Source: Ruminococcaceae bacterium UBA7127
Lineage (GTDB): Bacteria; Bacillota; Clostridia; Oscillospirales; Acutalibacteraceae
Direction: 5' to 3'
Assembly: GCA_002493005.1 (NCBI GenBank)
Contig: DKXL01000029.1
Span: forward strand, 33,131 to 97,130
DNA length: 64,000 nucleotides
How positions within the stretch are numbered: the first letter of the stretch is position 1; every line of letters starts with the position of its first letter. The position numbers and the translations under genes were made by a program. This document shows, one piece after another, positions 36,407 through 45,096 of the stretch. The notes under the pieces are model-generated. The model saw only the letters and a list, made by a program, of their open reading frames with translations, did no database searches and had not been told where the DNA came from.

Positions 36407-38404
36407 TCATTCTGTGACAGTGACAACGCAGTGGGATTTTACACCGTTGGAGGTGCGGCAGGTGATTGTTACTGTCCCGGGAGATATTGCGGTAATATTT
36501 CCGTTATTCTCGCTGACATCAGCAATACTGTCGTCAGATGTATCAAAGGTTTTTGTCAGTGATGCCGTGCTGTCAAGAACATCTCCGCATAATGTGAAGT
36601 TCTCACCACATTTGAGGGATAGCTTTGATTTGTTCAGGTTTAAATTTACAGGCATCAGCTTAACATTAACAGTAAGACTGACGGTTTTGTCATCACTCGA
36701 ACAGCCTTTTATGGTAGTCAAGCCAATTCCGCGGGCAGTTACCAAGCCGTTTTCATCAACACTTGCAACTTTATCATCACTCGACACCCATCTTATATCG
36801 TTTTTGCCGACATAAGACGAATAGCAAGCTTCAATCTGATATTTTTCAAGAAATCCCATACTGATTTCATTATCGTTAATCATCAGCGTTGTTTGCTCTT
36901 GAAGCATCCTGTTGAGTTTTTGCGCAACATACGGGCCATAGATTTTTTGATTTGTGTATGTCAATGGATGAATTCCGTCGCCTTTGTCATTCTTTAATCT
37001 AAAATACTGGTTTGAAATTTCTTCATTAACATCCGTAAGCTGTGTTTCTTCACTTAAGTCGATATAATCTATTTCCCATTTTTCAAGTATATCCTTAATG
37101 AGCTTCCAATATTCCGATTGCCTGTTATATTTGGTTTTGGTTAGCTTATGACAAAGCACGAACAGCTTTACGGAATCACGATAATTCTCTTGAAGAAAAT
37201 AGCAGATACTTTCAAGCGCTCCGGCAGTTGTATATTCATCATAGTTGCCTGATTTGTCATCATCAGGTGTCACAGTGCCAATTTCTACCTTTTTGAATAA
37301 ATCATTAAAGCCGCCCTCTAACAGAATTATGTCATAATGACCTTTCATTTGAGTTACTCTCTCAAGAATACTTTTTCTTGAGTCGTTCTTCATATTTTTT
37401 CGCCGTGCGAGCGTTGTACCGGGAACTGCGTTGTTTATTATATTGCAATTACAATTTTGAGCAATAAAGTTGCAATATGAGAAGCAGTCGTTTCCCAAAA
37501 TATCGGTACCTGTGCCATAAGCTACGCTGTCGCCGTCACAGTATATTGATTTTCCGTTAAGATAATCGGGAGAAGGGTACAGGTTTTTGACAGCGGGAAG
37601 TGTGTAGTAGGAAGTGTCGTCAGAAATATATTTTTCCAAAAGCTTTTTGTCACTTTCCGTTACCTCAAGGTCATTATCAATATCTGCGTTGCACAACTGA
37701 ATTTGGCTGAGTGCAATGTTATCTGTTAGATAACTGCTAATCAGGCTTGTATCTTTGTTGTCAATCCTGCCGTCACAGTTGACATCACCGTAATATACTT
37801 TATCGATGCTGTCAAAACTGAGCATATGCTCAGTTGCGTACTTTTCGGCATAGGTGCCGCTGTATCCGATGATTTTAAATGATGAGTCGGTACTATATTG
37901 TTGTGTGCTGATTTTCGTATTTTGCGTCGAGTCAAAAACGTCAGTGTCTACTGTACAACTGATAGCAAAAGCATCATCACCTATGATCGATATCGTAGGA
38001 GGTATTTCAATTGATTTAAGCTGAGTACAGTTCATAAATGCTCCGTAACCAATGGTTTTAAGTCTGTTTCCAAAGCTTACGTGCGACAGATTTTTGCAAC
38101 CGTAAAAAGCCCACCAACCGATCTCGGTAACAGTATCGGGGATTGTTATATTTTTGGCTGGGCTTGAGTAGAACGCAGCACACGAAACAGCGGTTACATC
38201 ACAGCCTCCGAGCATAGATGGAATTTCAATGCTTTCGGCATTACCGCTATAGCCGATAATGCTTGCTTTTTTGTCACCTAATTTATACTGCCAATCACCC
38301 TCAGAATAAGTATCGTGTGTATCAGCGGCATAACAAACCGTAGTGTATGGAATTATAGTAAATAAAATTGTAATAGATAGTAATACAGAAATTAATTTTT
38401 TCAT
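36407..38404 (-). CDS. Dockerin-bearing SGNH/GDSL hydrolase with LRR and Big_2 domains
   Basis: A 665-aa secreted protein with a signal peptide (about 1-26), BspA-type LRR_5 repeats (about 60-155; TVTEIGWWAFYGCKNL, KTIGYGAFMNCTQL), a type I dockerin (about 204-265; DVNCDGRIDNKD and DIDNDLEVTESD), and an SGNH esterase domain (about 283-505) with all four blocks: GDSVAYG, AVPGTT, EGGFND and DGIHP. Two bacterial Ig-like Big_2 domains follow (about 515-665). SGNH enzymes of this kind deacetylate or de-esterify glycans; the substrate is unknown. An internal dockerin is unusual because most lie at an end. It heads an operon with the GH3 gene. Confidence 0.88.
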   Translation of the reverse strand: MKKLISVLLSITILFTIIPYTTVCYAADTHDTYSEGDWQYKLGDKKASIIGYSGNAESIEIPSMLGGCDVTAVSCAAFYSSPAKNITIPDTVTEIGWWAFYGCKNLSHVSFGNRLKTIGYGAFMNCTQLKSIEIPPTISIIGDDAFAISCTVDTDVFDSTQNTKISTQQYSTDSSFKIIGYSGTYAEKYATEHMLSFDSIDKVYYGDVNCDGRIDNKDTSLISSYLTDNIALSQIQLCNADIDNDLEVTESDKKLLEKYISDDTSYYTLPAVKNLYPSPDYLNGKSIYCDGDSVAYGTGTDILGNDCFSYCNFIAQNCNCNIINNAVPGTTLARRKNMKNDSRKSILERVTQMKGHYDIILLEGGFNDLFKKVEIGTVTPDDDKSGNYDEYTTAGALESICYFLQENYRDSVKLFVLCHKLTKTKYNRQSEYWKLIKDILEKWEIDYIDLSEETQLTDVNEEISNQYFRLKNDKGDGIHPLTYTNQKIYGPYVAQKLNRMLQEQTTLMINDNEISMGFLEKYQIEACYSSYVGKNDIRWVSSDDKVASVDENGLVTARGIGLTTIKGCSSDDKTVSLTVNVKLMPVNLNLNKSKLSLKCGENFTLCGDVLDSTASLTKTFDTSDDSIADVSENNGNITAISPGTVTITCRTSNGVKSHCVVTVTE

Positions 38405-38433
38405 TGTGCAACACCCCAGTTGGATATAAATAT

Positions 38434-38462
38434 ATTTTACTTTAATACAGTCAGTTTGTAAA
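38434..38462 (-). promoter_or_regulatory. Promoter for the SGNH-GH3 operon
   Basis: On the minus strand TTTACA (38462-38457), 17 bp and TAAAAT (38439-38434), 30 nt before the ATG. This gives the operon its own start, downstream of the candidate ncRNA terminator. Confidence 0.6.
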
Positions 38463-38546
38463 TAGAAAACAGCAAAATTACATTAATCAAAAGTATCTAT
38501 ACTGTAAGTATACCCAAACTCTAGCCATCAAATTAATGATTTTTCG

Positions 38547-38580
38547 ACAAAACAAATGACCGGCATTTCTGCCGGTCATT
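38547..38580 (-). terminator. Terminator of the candidate ncRNA
   Basis: A perfect 11-bp stem (38570-38580 with 38555-38565) with a GAAA loop on the minus strand, followed by TGTTTTGTCG. Confidence 0.75.
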
Positions 38581-38736
38581 AGGGGTATATTGGGTTATAG
38601 AAGGAATATATCAAAATAATAACGAAATAAGCATTGAAAACTAAATGCATAAAAACTCACGCCTAATTTCAAAACTCCAAAACAAAATTACCTAAAAACA
38701 AAACTGATTGTTTCAATGCTTATTTCGTAAATTTTA
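38547..38736 (-). ncRNA. Candidate non-coding RNA of about 190 nt closed by an 18-bp inverted repeat
   Basis: Minus-strand unit of promoter (38770-38743), start near 38736, an 18-bp perfect inverted repeat (38728-38711 with 38639-38622) that closes a 71-nt G/T-rich loop, a 40-nt linker, and an intrinsic terminator (38580-38547). The loop can form an inner TAATTT/AAATTA stem. The longest ORF is about 23 codons without a ribosome site. It does not resemble 6S, SRP, RNase P or tmRNA to my eye. Confidence 0.5.
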
Positions 38737-38742
38737 ACTGTG

Positions 38743-38770
38743 ATTATATTTTACTATATTGCAACAGCAA
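38743..38770 (-). promoter_or_regulatory. Promoter of the candidate ncRNA
   Basis: TTGCTG (38770-38765), a 16-bp spacer and a perfect TATAAT (38748-38743) on the minus strand. The remaining gap to the flavodiiron gene (38771-38883) shows nothing else. Confidence 0.55.
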
Positions 38771-38883
38771 AAATCGATTGCATTTGCAACGGAATTAAAT
38801 TACGAGTGTAAAATGTAAAGAAGTCTTTTTGTCAATATTGCACAAATAAGCAAAGATTACCTTCGTTATGAGCACCGAGTAAG

Positions 38884-38913
38884 CAAAAAACAGGCGGCTT
38901 ATAACAAGCCGCC
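38884..38913 (-). terminator. Terminator after the flavodiiron gene
   Basis: Minus-strand GGCGGCTT-GTTAT-AAGCCGCC is an 8-bp stem followed by TGTTTTTTGC. Confidence 0.85.
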
Positions 38914-38932
38914 CAAATAACACAAATATAAT

Positions 38933-40093
38933 TTAAGCTAAAATTTCGTCTGCAAGAGCTTCAAGCTGAGTAACATTTTCGTCTTTCATTGCAGAGCGGA
39001 TAGTAACAGTTGTCGGACAAATCTCAATGTCTTTCATTGATTCCATATATTCTTTCATGATCTTTCCTGCCATCGGACCCCAAGAACCGTTCTCTACAAT
39101 AGCAACCTTTCTGTTCTTGTAACCCTTGATTTTGAGATGATGCAGAAAATCATTCATAATCGGGAAGATTCCTCCGTCATATGTCGGTGCGGCGAGTACC
39201 ATTTTGCTGTAACGAAAAGCATCTTCAATATCTTCGGCAAGGTCGGTTCTTGACAAATCTGCAATAGAGATTTTTTTGTCAGTTTTTTCTTTAAGAATAT
39301 CATAAAGCTTGAGTGCGGCTTTTTCGGTGTTGCCGTGAATTGATGCATATGCAATAAATATGCCGTCGGTTTCAGCTTCATATTTGCTCCATGTGTCGTA
39401 CAATCCGATATGATAAGAAAGGTTTTCTGTAAGGATCGGACCGTGAAGCGGACAAATTGTCTTAATATCAAGAGCAGCCGCCTTTTTGAGAAGAGCCTGC
39501 ACCTGTGTGCCGTACTTACCGCAAATGTTAAAATAGTAACGTCTTGCTTCGCAAGCCCAATCTTCATCGGTATCAAGTGCTCCAAACTTGCCAAAACCGT
39601 CAGCCGAGAACAAAACCTTTTCGGTGCTTTCATACTCAACCATAACCTCAGGCCAATGAACCATCGGTGCCATTGCAAATGTTAGCTTGTGCGCTCCAAG
39701 GTCAAGTGTGTCGCCTTCTTTTACTGTTATAGTTTTGTCAGTAAGGTCAATATCAAAAAACTGCGGCAGCATATTAAATGTTTTTGCGTTGCCGACAAGT
39801 TTTACATTAGGATATTTCTCTAAAAGAACTTTAACGTTAGATGAATGGTCAGGCTCAAGGTGGCTGATTACAAGATAATCGGGGGTTTTACCGCAAAGCT
39901 CGGTTTCAAGATTTTTAAGCCATTCGTCGGTTTTGCGCTTATCAACAGTATCCATTACGGCAATTTTTTCGTCCAAAATAAGGTATGAGTTGTATGACAC
40001 ACCATTTGGAACAACATACTGACTTTCAAACAAGTCAATAGTTTTGTCGTCAACTCCTATGTATTTAATTGAATCAGAAATTGTTACTTTCAT
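38933..40093 (-). CDS. A-type flavoprotein / flavodiiron oxygen reductase
   Basis: A 386-aa cytoplasmic enzyme (FprA/Roo family) that reduces O2 to water or NO to N2O and protects anaerobes. The metallo-beta-lactamase-like domain (about 1-250) binds the di-iron centre through HLEPDH (H78, E80, D82, H83) and later His such as MVHWPE and PLHGP. The flavodoxin domain (about 253-386) binds FMN with YASIHGNTEKAA and APTYDGG. No rubredoxin domain is fused and none is encoded next door, so the electron donor must come from elsewhere. Start ATG 40093 after AGGAGAG. It is divergent from tex. Confidence 0.93.
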   Translation of the reverse strand: MKVTISDSIKYIGVDDKTIDLFESQYVVPNGVSYNSYLILDEKIAVMDTVDKRKTDEWLKNLETELCGKTPDYLVISHLEPDHSSNVKVLLEKYPNVKLVGNAKTFNMLPQFFDIDLTDKTITVKEGDTLDLGAHKLTFAMAPMVHWPEVMVEYESTEKVLFSADGFGKFGALDTDEDWACEARRYYFNICGKYGTQVQALLKKAAALDIKTICPLHGPILTENLSYHIGLYDTWSKYEAETDGIFIAYASIHGNTEKAALKLYDILKEKTDKKISIADLSRTDLAEDIEDAFRYSKMVLAAPTYDGGIFPIMNDFLHHLKIKGYKNRKVAIVENGSWGPMAGKIMKEYMESMKDIEICPTTVTIRSAMKDENVTQLEALADEILA

Positions 40094-40124
40094 AGTATCT
40101 CTCCTTATTTAAAATTCCACAGTT

Positions 40125-40153
40125 ATTATACAACTAAATTTGACTAAAATCAA
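40125..40153 (-). promoter_or_regulatory. Promoter for the flavodiiron gene
   Basis: TTGATT (40153-40148), 17 bp and TATAAT (40130-40125). The spacer is nearly the same as in the small-RNA promoter at 16012-15984. Confidence 0.7.
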
Positions 40154-40271
40154 TCTTTTAATTTATGCAGTGCTCTGATGGATTTTTAAAATTAAATTGT
40201 TCGTGCAAAAAATGGTAAGATATGTTATAATTATAATAAAATAACAGAAGATTAAAAATTCGGAGGAACAA

Positions 40272-42419
40272 ATGGAGTATTCACAGCTTTTGTCACAACA
40301 GTTTAACATAAAACAGGAGTATGCATCAAACATCATATTATTGCTTGATGACGGAAACACAATTCCGTTTATTGCACGTTACAGAAAAGAAATGCATGGG
40401 TCAATGGATGACCAGTTAATCAGAGAATTTGCAGAAAAACTTGAGTATCTGCGAGGACTTGATAAGCGCAGAGAAGAAATCCGCTCGCTTATTGATGCAC
40501 AGCAACAGCTCACAGACGAGCTGTCGGCGGCAATAGACAAGGCGGCAACGCTCAGTGAGCTGGAGGATATCTATCGTCCTTATCGCCCAAAGCGCAAGAC
40601 CAGAGCTTCTGTTGCAAAGGAAAAAGGCTTAGAACCGTTTGCCATTGAAATACTCAAGCAGGAGAACGGCTTTGATCCCGCAAAGGCGGCTGTCAATTTT
40701 ATTGACGAGGAAAAGGGAGTTGCGACATACGAGGATGCTATGCAGGGCGCAATGGATATTATCGCTGAGCAGGTGTCCGACAACGCAGAAATCCGTAAGC
40801 GTGTACGCAATCTTACCAACATATACGGTACAGTTTGCTCTGTTGCTGTTGATGCAGAAAAAGAAAGCGTTTATACAATTTATTATGACTTTAAGGAGCC
40901 GGTCAAAAAAATTGCAGGTCACAGAGTGCTTGCAGTCAACAGGGGAGAGAAAGAGGGCTTTTTAAAGGTTTCGATTGAAATGGACAGCGAAAGACCGCTT
41001 AATTCAATCTGCAAGGTGATGATAAACGGGGATAATGCATTGTGTGCCGATATCATCAAAGAAGCCTGTACAGACGCATATCAGCGCCTTATTTTCCCGT
41101 CAATAGAGCGAGAAATACGCAATGAACTCACCGACACAGCCGCAGAGAATGCAATGAAGGTTTTTGCAGTAAACCTCAAGCAGCTTTTGATGCAGCCGCC
41201 TGTCAAGGGAAAAACCGTACTCGGTCTTGACCCGGGATTCAGAACAGGCTGTAAGGTTGCTGTGGTTGACGGTACAGGAAAGGTGCTTGATACAGCGGTA
41301 ATTTATCCGACTCATTCCGAACGAAAAATACAGGAATCAAAGCAGACAATTTTGAACCTCATCAAAAAGTATAATGTAGACATAATTTCTATCGGTAACG
41401 GAACAGCAAGCAAAGAAACAGAGATGTTTACCGCCGATTTAATAAAAGAAGCTGACCACAAGGTGTATTATATGGTAGTCAGCGAGGCAGGTGCGTCGGT
41501 TTATTCCGCATCAAAGCTTGCCGCAACAGAACTGCCTGAGCTTGACCTAACATTGAGAAGTGCAGTTTCTATCGCTCGCCGTCTGCAAGACCCTCTTGCG
41601 GAGCTTGTCAAAATCGAGCCAAAGGCAATCGGCGTTGGTCAGTATCAGCACGATATGCCGCAAAAACGCCTTGGAGAAACACTCGACGGTGTTGTAGAAA
41701 ACTGTGTAAACTCAGTCGGAGTTGATCTTAACACAGCTTCTCCTGCACTTCTATCAAGAGTAGCAGGACTTAACTCAACCGTGTGTAAGAACATAGTAGC
41801 ATATCGTGAAGAGAACGGAGCGTTTTCGTCAAGGAGCGAGCTAAAGAAAGTTCCAAAGCTGGGGCCAAAGGCATTTGAACAATGCGCAGGATTTTTGCGT
41901 GTTCCCGAGAGTCGTAATTCGCTTGATAATACAGGCGTTCACCCCGAAAGCTACAAAAGCGCAAAAGAGCTTTTAAACATACTTCAATATTCTGACAAAG
42001 AAATAAAGCAGGGCGATTTTGCCGATCTTCAGTTTAGAGTAAAGCAAAAAGGCACAAAGTCGCTTGCCGACATTCTCGGCATAGGACTTCCGACTCTTGA
42101 TGATATAGTTAAGGAATTGTCAAAGCCGGGACGCGACCCTCGTGACGAACTTCCTGCGCCTATGTTAAGAAGTGATATTCTTGACATCAAAGACCTCAAG
42201 GACGGTATGGAGCTTAAGGGCACAGTGCGCAACGTAATTGACTTTGGCGCATTTGTCGATATCGGAGTTCATCAGGACGGACTTGTGCACATTTCTCAGA
42301 TTTGCGATAAATATATCAAGCATCCGGGCGAAGTCCTCAAGGTCGGCGATGTAGTAAATGTCAAGGTGCTTAGTGTTGACCCTGATAAAAACAGAATTTC
42401 TCTCACAATGAGATTTTAA
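40272..42419 (+). CDS. tex: Tex-family S1 RNA-binding transcription accessory protein
   Basis: A 715-aa nucleic-acid binding protein, homologous to the Spt6 core, thought to affect transcription. It has an N-terminal helical region with DDGNTIPFIARYRKEMHGSM, a YqgF/RNase H-like domain (VLGLDPGFRTGCKVAVVDG), a helix-hairpin-helix segment (VDLNTASPALLSRVAGL, then SRSELKKVPKLGPKAFEQCA) and a C-terminal S1 domain (MELKGTVRNVIDFGAFVDIG). Standard length and order. Start behind CGGAGGA. THUMP methyltransferase gene 35 nt downstream. Confidence 0.95.
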   Translation: MEYSQLLSQQFNIKQEYASNIILLLDDGNTIPFIARYRKEMHGSMDDQLIREFAEKLEYLRGLDKRREEIRSLIDAQQQLTDELSAAIDKAATLSELEDIYRPYRPKRKTRASVAKEKGLEPFAIEILKQENGFDPAKAAVNFIDEEKGVATYEDAMQGAMDIIAEQVSDNAEIRKRVRNLTNIYGTVCSVAVDAEKESVYTIYYDFKEPVKKIAGHRVLAVNRGEKEGFLKVSIEMDSERPLNSICKVMINGDNALCADIIKEACTDAYQRLIFPSIEREIRNELTDTAAENAMKVFAVNLKQLLMQPPVKGKTVLGLDPGFRTGCKVAVVDGTGKVLDTAVIYPTHSERKIQESKQTILNLIKKYNVDIISIGNGTASKETEMFTADLIKEADHKVYYMVVSEAGASVYSASKLAATELPELDLTLRSAVSIARRLQDPLAELVKIEPKAIGVGQYQHDMPQKRLGETLDGVVENCVNSVGVDLNTASPALLSRVAGLNSTVCKNIVAYREENGAFSSRSELKKVPKLGPKAFEQCAGFLRVPESRNSLDNTGVHPESYKSAKELLNILQYSDKEIKQGDFADLQFRVKQKGTKSLADILGIGLPTLDDIVKELSKPGRDPRDELPAPMLRSDILDIKDLKDGMELKGTVRNVIDFGAFVDIGVHQDGLVHISQICDKYIKHPGEVLKVGDVVNVKVLSVDPDKNRISLTMRF

Positions 42420-42454
42420 TTATATAAATACGTATAAATTTAATCGGAGGCTGT

Positions 42455-43573
42455 ATGAAACTTAAATTTTCTGCTCCCTGCATATTCGGGCTTGAGGGAC
42501 TGTGCGCAAACGAGTTGCGATTTCTCGGCATAGACGACGTCGTAGCCGAAAACGGCAGAGTAACATTTTCGGGCGATTATTATACGCTTGCAAAGGCAAA
42601 TATTAATTCTCACTACGCAGAGCGAATCCAAATTCTTCTTGCTGAGTTTGAAGCACATACATTTGATGAGCTTTTTGATAATGTAGGCAAAGTCAACTGG
42701 GAGGATTTTATCGGCATTGCTGAGGCTTTTCCCGTAAAGGGAAGCTGTCTTAATTCGGATCTTATGAGTGTTCCCGATTGCCAGAAGATAATTAAAAAAT
42801 CAGTTGTAAAGCGCCTTTCGCAAAAATATATGCTTCCGTGGTTTGATGAAACAGGCGCAGTTCATCAGATACAATTTTTGATAATGAACAACAAAGTCAG
42901 CATTATGCTTGATACCTCAGGTGCAGGTCTTCATAAGCGAGGCTACAGAGCCGACTCAAACGACGCTCCGATTAAGGAAACTCTTGCAGCGGCAATGGTT
43001 GAGCTGTCAAGAGTCAGGGCAAATCATTTTGTAACCGATCCAATGTGCGGAAGCGGCACTATTTTGATTGAAGCGGCGATGAAAGCCCTGAATATTGCTC
43101 CGGGACTTAACAGGTATTTTGCCTGTGAGCGCTGGCAATGTGTACCCAAGGGCATTTTTGAATCAGAGCGAGATCTTGCACGCAGTAAAATCCGCAGTGA
43201 TTGTACCTTTAGAGCAACAGGATATGACATTGATGAAAATTCTCTTTCAATAGCACGCAAAAATGCTGAGATTGCAGGCGTTGCGGACAGAATTACATTT
43301 GAAAAGCGTGACATAAAGGATTTTGTTCCCGAAAACGGTTTTCAAACAGTTATCACAAATCCGCCTTACGGCGAGAGGCTCCTTGATGTAAAGTCGGCAG
43401 AGCAATTATACAAGGTGATGGGCGAGAGGTTCAAACCCGACAAAACTAAGATCTATACCATCATAAGCCCTGATGATGATTTTGAAAAAATATTCGGAAG
43501 AAAAGCCGATAAGCGCCGTAAGCTATACAACGGAACATTAAAATGTCAGCTTTATATGTACTATAAGTTTTAA
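42455..43573 (+). CDS. THUMP-domain class I SAM-dependent RNA methyltransferase
   Basis: A 372-aa protein of the RlmL-N/YpsC type that methylates guanine N2 in 23S rRNA in characterised relatives. The N-terminal ferredoxin-like and THUMP domain (about 1-155) starts KLKFSAPCIFGLEGLCANEL. The Rossmann methyltransferase (about 160-372) has DPMCGSGTILIEAA for SAM binding and the catalytic NPPYGERL. Which rRNA site it modifies cannot be read from the sequence. It follows tex and has no separate promoter I can see. Confidence 0.9.
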   Translation: MKLKFSAPCIFGLEGLCANELRFLGIDDVVAENGRVTFSGDYYTLAKANINSHYAERIQILLAEFEAHTFDELFDNVGKVNWEDFIGIAEAFPVKGSCLNSDLMSVPDCQKIIKKSVVKRLSQKYMLPWFDETGAVHQIQFLIMNNKVSIMLDTSGAGLHKRGYRADSNDAPIKETLAAAMVELSRVRANHFVTDPMCGSGTILIEAAMKALNIAPGLNRYFACERWQCVPKGIFESERDLARSKIRSDCTFRATGYDIDENSLSIARKNAEIAGVADRITFEKRDIKDFVPENGFQTVITNPPYGERLLDVKSAEQLYKVMGERFKPDKTKIYTIISPDDDFEKIFGRKADKRRKLYNGTLKCQLYMYYKF

Positions 43574-43705
43574 GAAACTGCTAAATAAATTACACTGCAA
43601 GCTGTTTGTACATTTTGCTTGCATATTTTTGCCGGCTTACACAAAAAATCACAATGTCAAAATATTAATCAGATAAAATTTAATTAGTTTTTCGGGAGGT
43701 AAATT

Positions 43706-44920
43706 ATGAAAAAACTACTTGCACTTTTATTGTCAATCGTTATGGTTGCATCATTTACAGCGTGCACGAATTCACAAGATAACTCTGACTTGAAGGATAC
43801 ACAGGATACACAGGCAACCACATTAAGTAACGAAGATGTTAACGCTGAAACGCTCGATACCGATGTGCTTGAATGGGTTGATTTTGCGCAGTATAATCTT
43901 GACGAAACTGCACAGGTAAAGAATATAATTCTTATGATTGGTGACGGAATGGGTGAAAATATTATAAAGGCAAGCGAAATTGTAAAGGGAGATAGGCTTG
44001 TTATGAGCGGACTTCCTTACCAAACCCATGTTACAACATACTCCCAGTCTGTGACTGACGGCTTGGCTGAGTTTACCGACAGTGCCGCCTCTGCAACTGC
44101 GCTCAGCACAGGAGTAAAAACCTATAACAAATATATAGGAGTTGATAAAGACGGCAACAAGCTCGAAACAATCTGTGAATTTGCAAAGGGATTAGGTATG
44201 AAAACCGGCTTGGTTGACAGACATTATGTTTGTCACGCTACGCCTGCCGGTATGGCGGCTCATACAGACAATCGTGACAATTATCCCGAGATAATAAAAG
44301 AAATGCTCGCATCAGAAATTGATGTTATGTTCGGCGGCGGAGCACAGCACTACAAGGATATCAAAAGCGTACAAAGGACTGCTTCCAAGCATAGCTACAA
44401 GTTTATTGATAATGAGGAAGATTTGCTTTCAGCTACATCTTCCGACGGCAGATTACTTGGATTATTTGCCTATGCTAATATGGACAGGGCGTCAATGAAC
44501 CCTTCGCTTACTACAATGACTTCGAAGGCACTTGATTTGCTTGATAACGACAAGGGCTTTTTCCTGATGGTTGAGGGCAGCAACATTGATGTTTTTGAAT
44601 CAGCGCAGGATATGACAAGCACACTTGAACAGATGCAGTCGTTTGACAAAACAGTAGATTTGGTTCTTAAATGGGCGGAAAAGCACCCGGGTACGCTTGT
44701 GCTTGTAACAGCAGACCACGAAACGGGCGGCGTTGTGATACCTGAAAATGCAACTGCAAAAGATATTAACGACAGCTGTTTTACCTCAGGCGGTGAGCAC
44801 ACAAATACAAATGTTTTGTTAATGGCAGGCGGCGCTCAGTCTGCTGAAATATGCAAGCCGGACTTGATTGACAACACAGATATCGCAAAGTATATGCGCA
44901 GTGTGTTAAGCAAAGAATAA
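43706..44920 (+). CDS. Alkaline phosphatase, lipoprotein
   Basis: A 404-aa phosphomonoesterase for phosphate scavenging outside the cell. The signal peptide ends with lipobox FTAC (Cys20), so the enzyme is lipid-anchored. The metal site MIGDGMG, the nucleophile block TDSAASATALSTG (Ser126), MLMAEGSN-like LMVEGSNID and the C-terminal TADHETGG are all present, so it should be active. RBS GGGAGG. The 132-nt upstream gap shows no clear Pho box or promoter. It converges with the dockerin gene on a shared terminator. Confidence 0.92.
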   Translation: MKKLLALLLSIVMVASFTACTNSQDNSDLKDTQDTQATTLSNEDVNAETLDTDVLEWVDFAQYNLDETAQVKNIILMIGDGMGENIIKASEIVKGDRLVMSGLPYQTHVTTYSQSVTDGLAEFTDSAASATALSTGVKTYNKYIGVDKDGNKLETICEFAKGLGMKTGLVDRHYVCHATPAGMAAHTDNRDNYPEIIKEMLASEIDVMFGGGAQHYKDIKSVQRTASKHSYKFIDNEEDLLSATSSDGRLLGLFAYANMDRASMNPSLTTMTSKALDLLDNDKGFFLMVEGSNIDVFESAQDMTSTLEQMQSFDKTVDLVLKWAEKHPGTLVLVTADHETGGVVIPENATAKDINDSCFTSGGEHTNTNVLLMAGGAQSAEICKPDLIDNTDIAKYMRSVLSKE

Positions 44921-45066
44921 CTAAATCAACAGCCAAAACAAAAAATAAACAGATAAATTCAACAGGCGATTGCCTGGGAAAGACATAGAAGTAATAAAGG
45001 ATTTAAATACAAAATAGTAAATAATTACAAATATCTGCCAAGATTTTGACCTAACAGGCAAAGTTA

Positions 45067-45096
45067 AACCCGCTCTTTTATTAGAAAGAGCGGGTT
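45067..45096. terminator. Shared terminator of convergent alkaline phosphatase and dockerin genes
   Basis: A perfect 12-bp stem (45067-45078 with 45085-45096) overlaps the stop codon of the minus-strand gene and is followed by TTTAAC on that strand. The rest of the 174-nt gap shows nothing. Confidence 0.75.

Noticed and set aside
38622..38728. Retron msr-msd or MITE as explanation of the 18-bp inverted repeat
   Set aside because: There is no reverse transcriptase gene nearby, no target-site duplication was visible at the repeat ends, and the promoter and terminator placement fits a transcript better.
38547..38736. 6S RNA
   Set aside because: Size is similar, but the long two-strand helix with a central bubble is missing; the 71-nt loop is mostly unpaired.
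44921..45066. Possible RNA gene between the convergent alkaline phosphatase and dockerin genes
   Set aside because: No promoter, stable fold or conserved motif could be seen.
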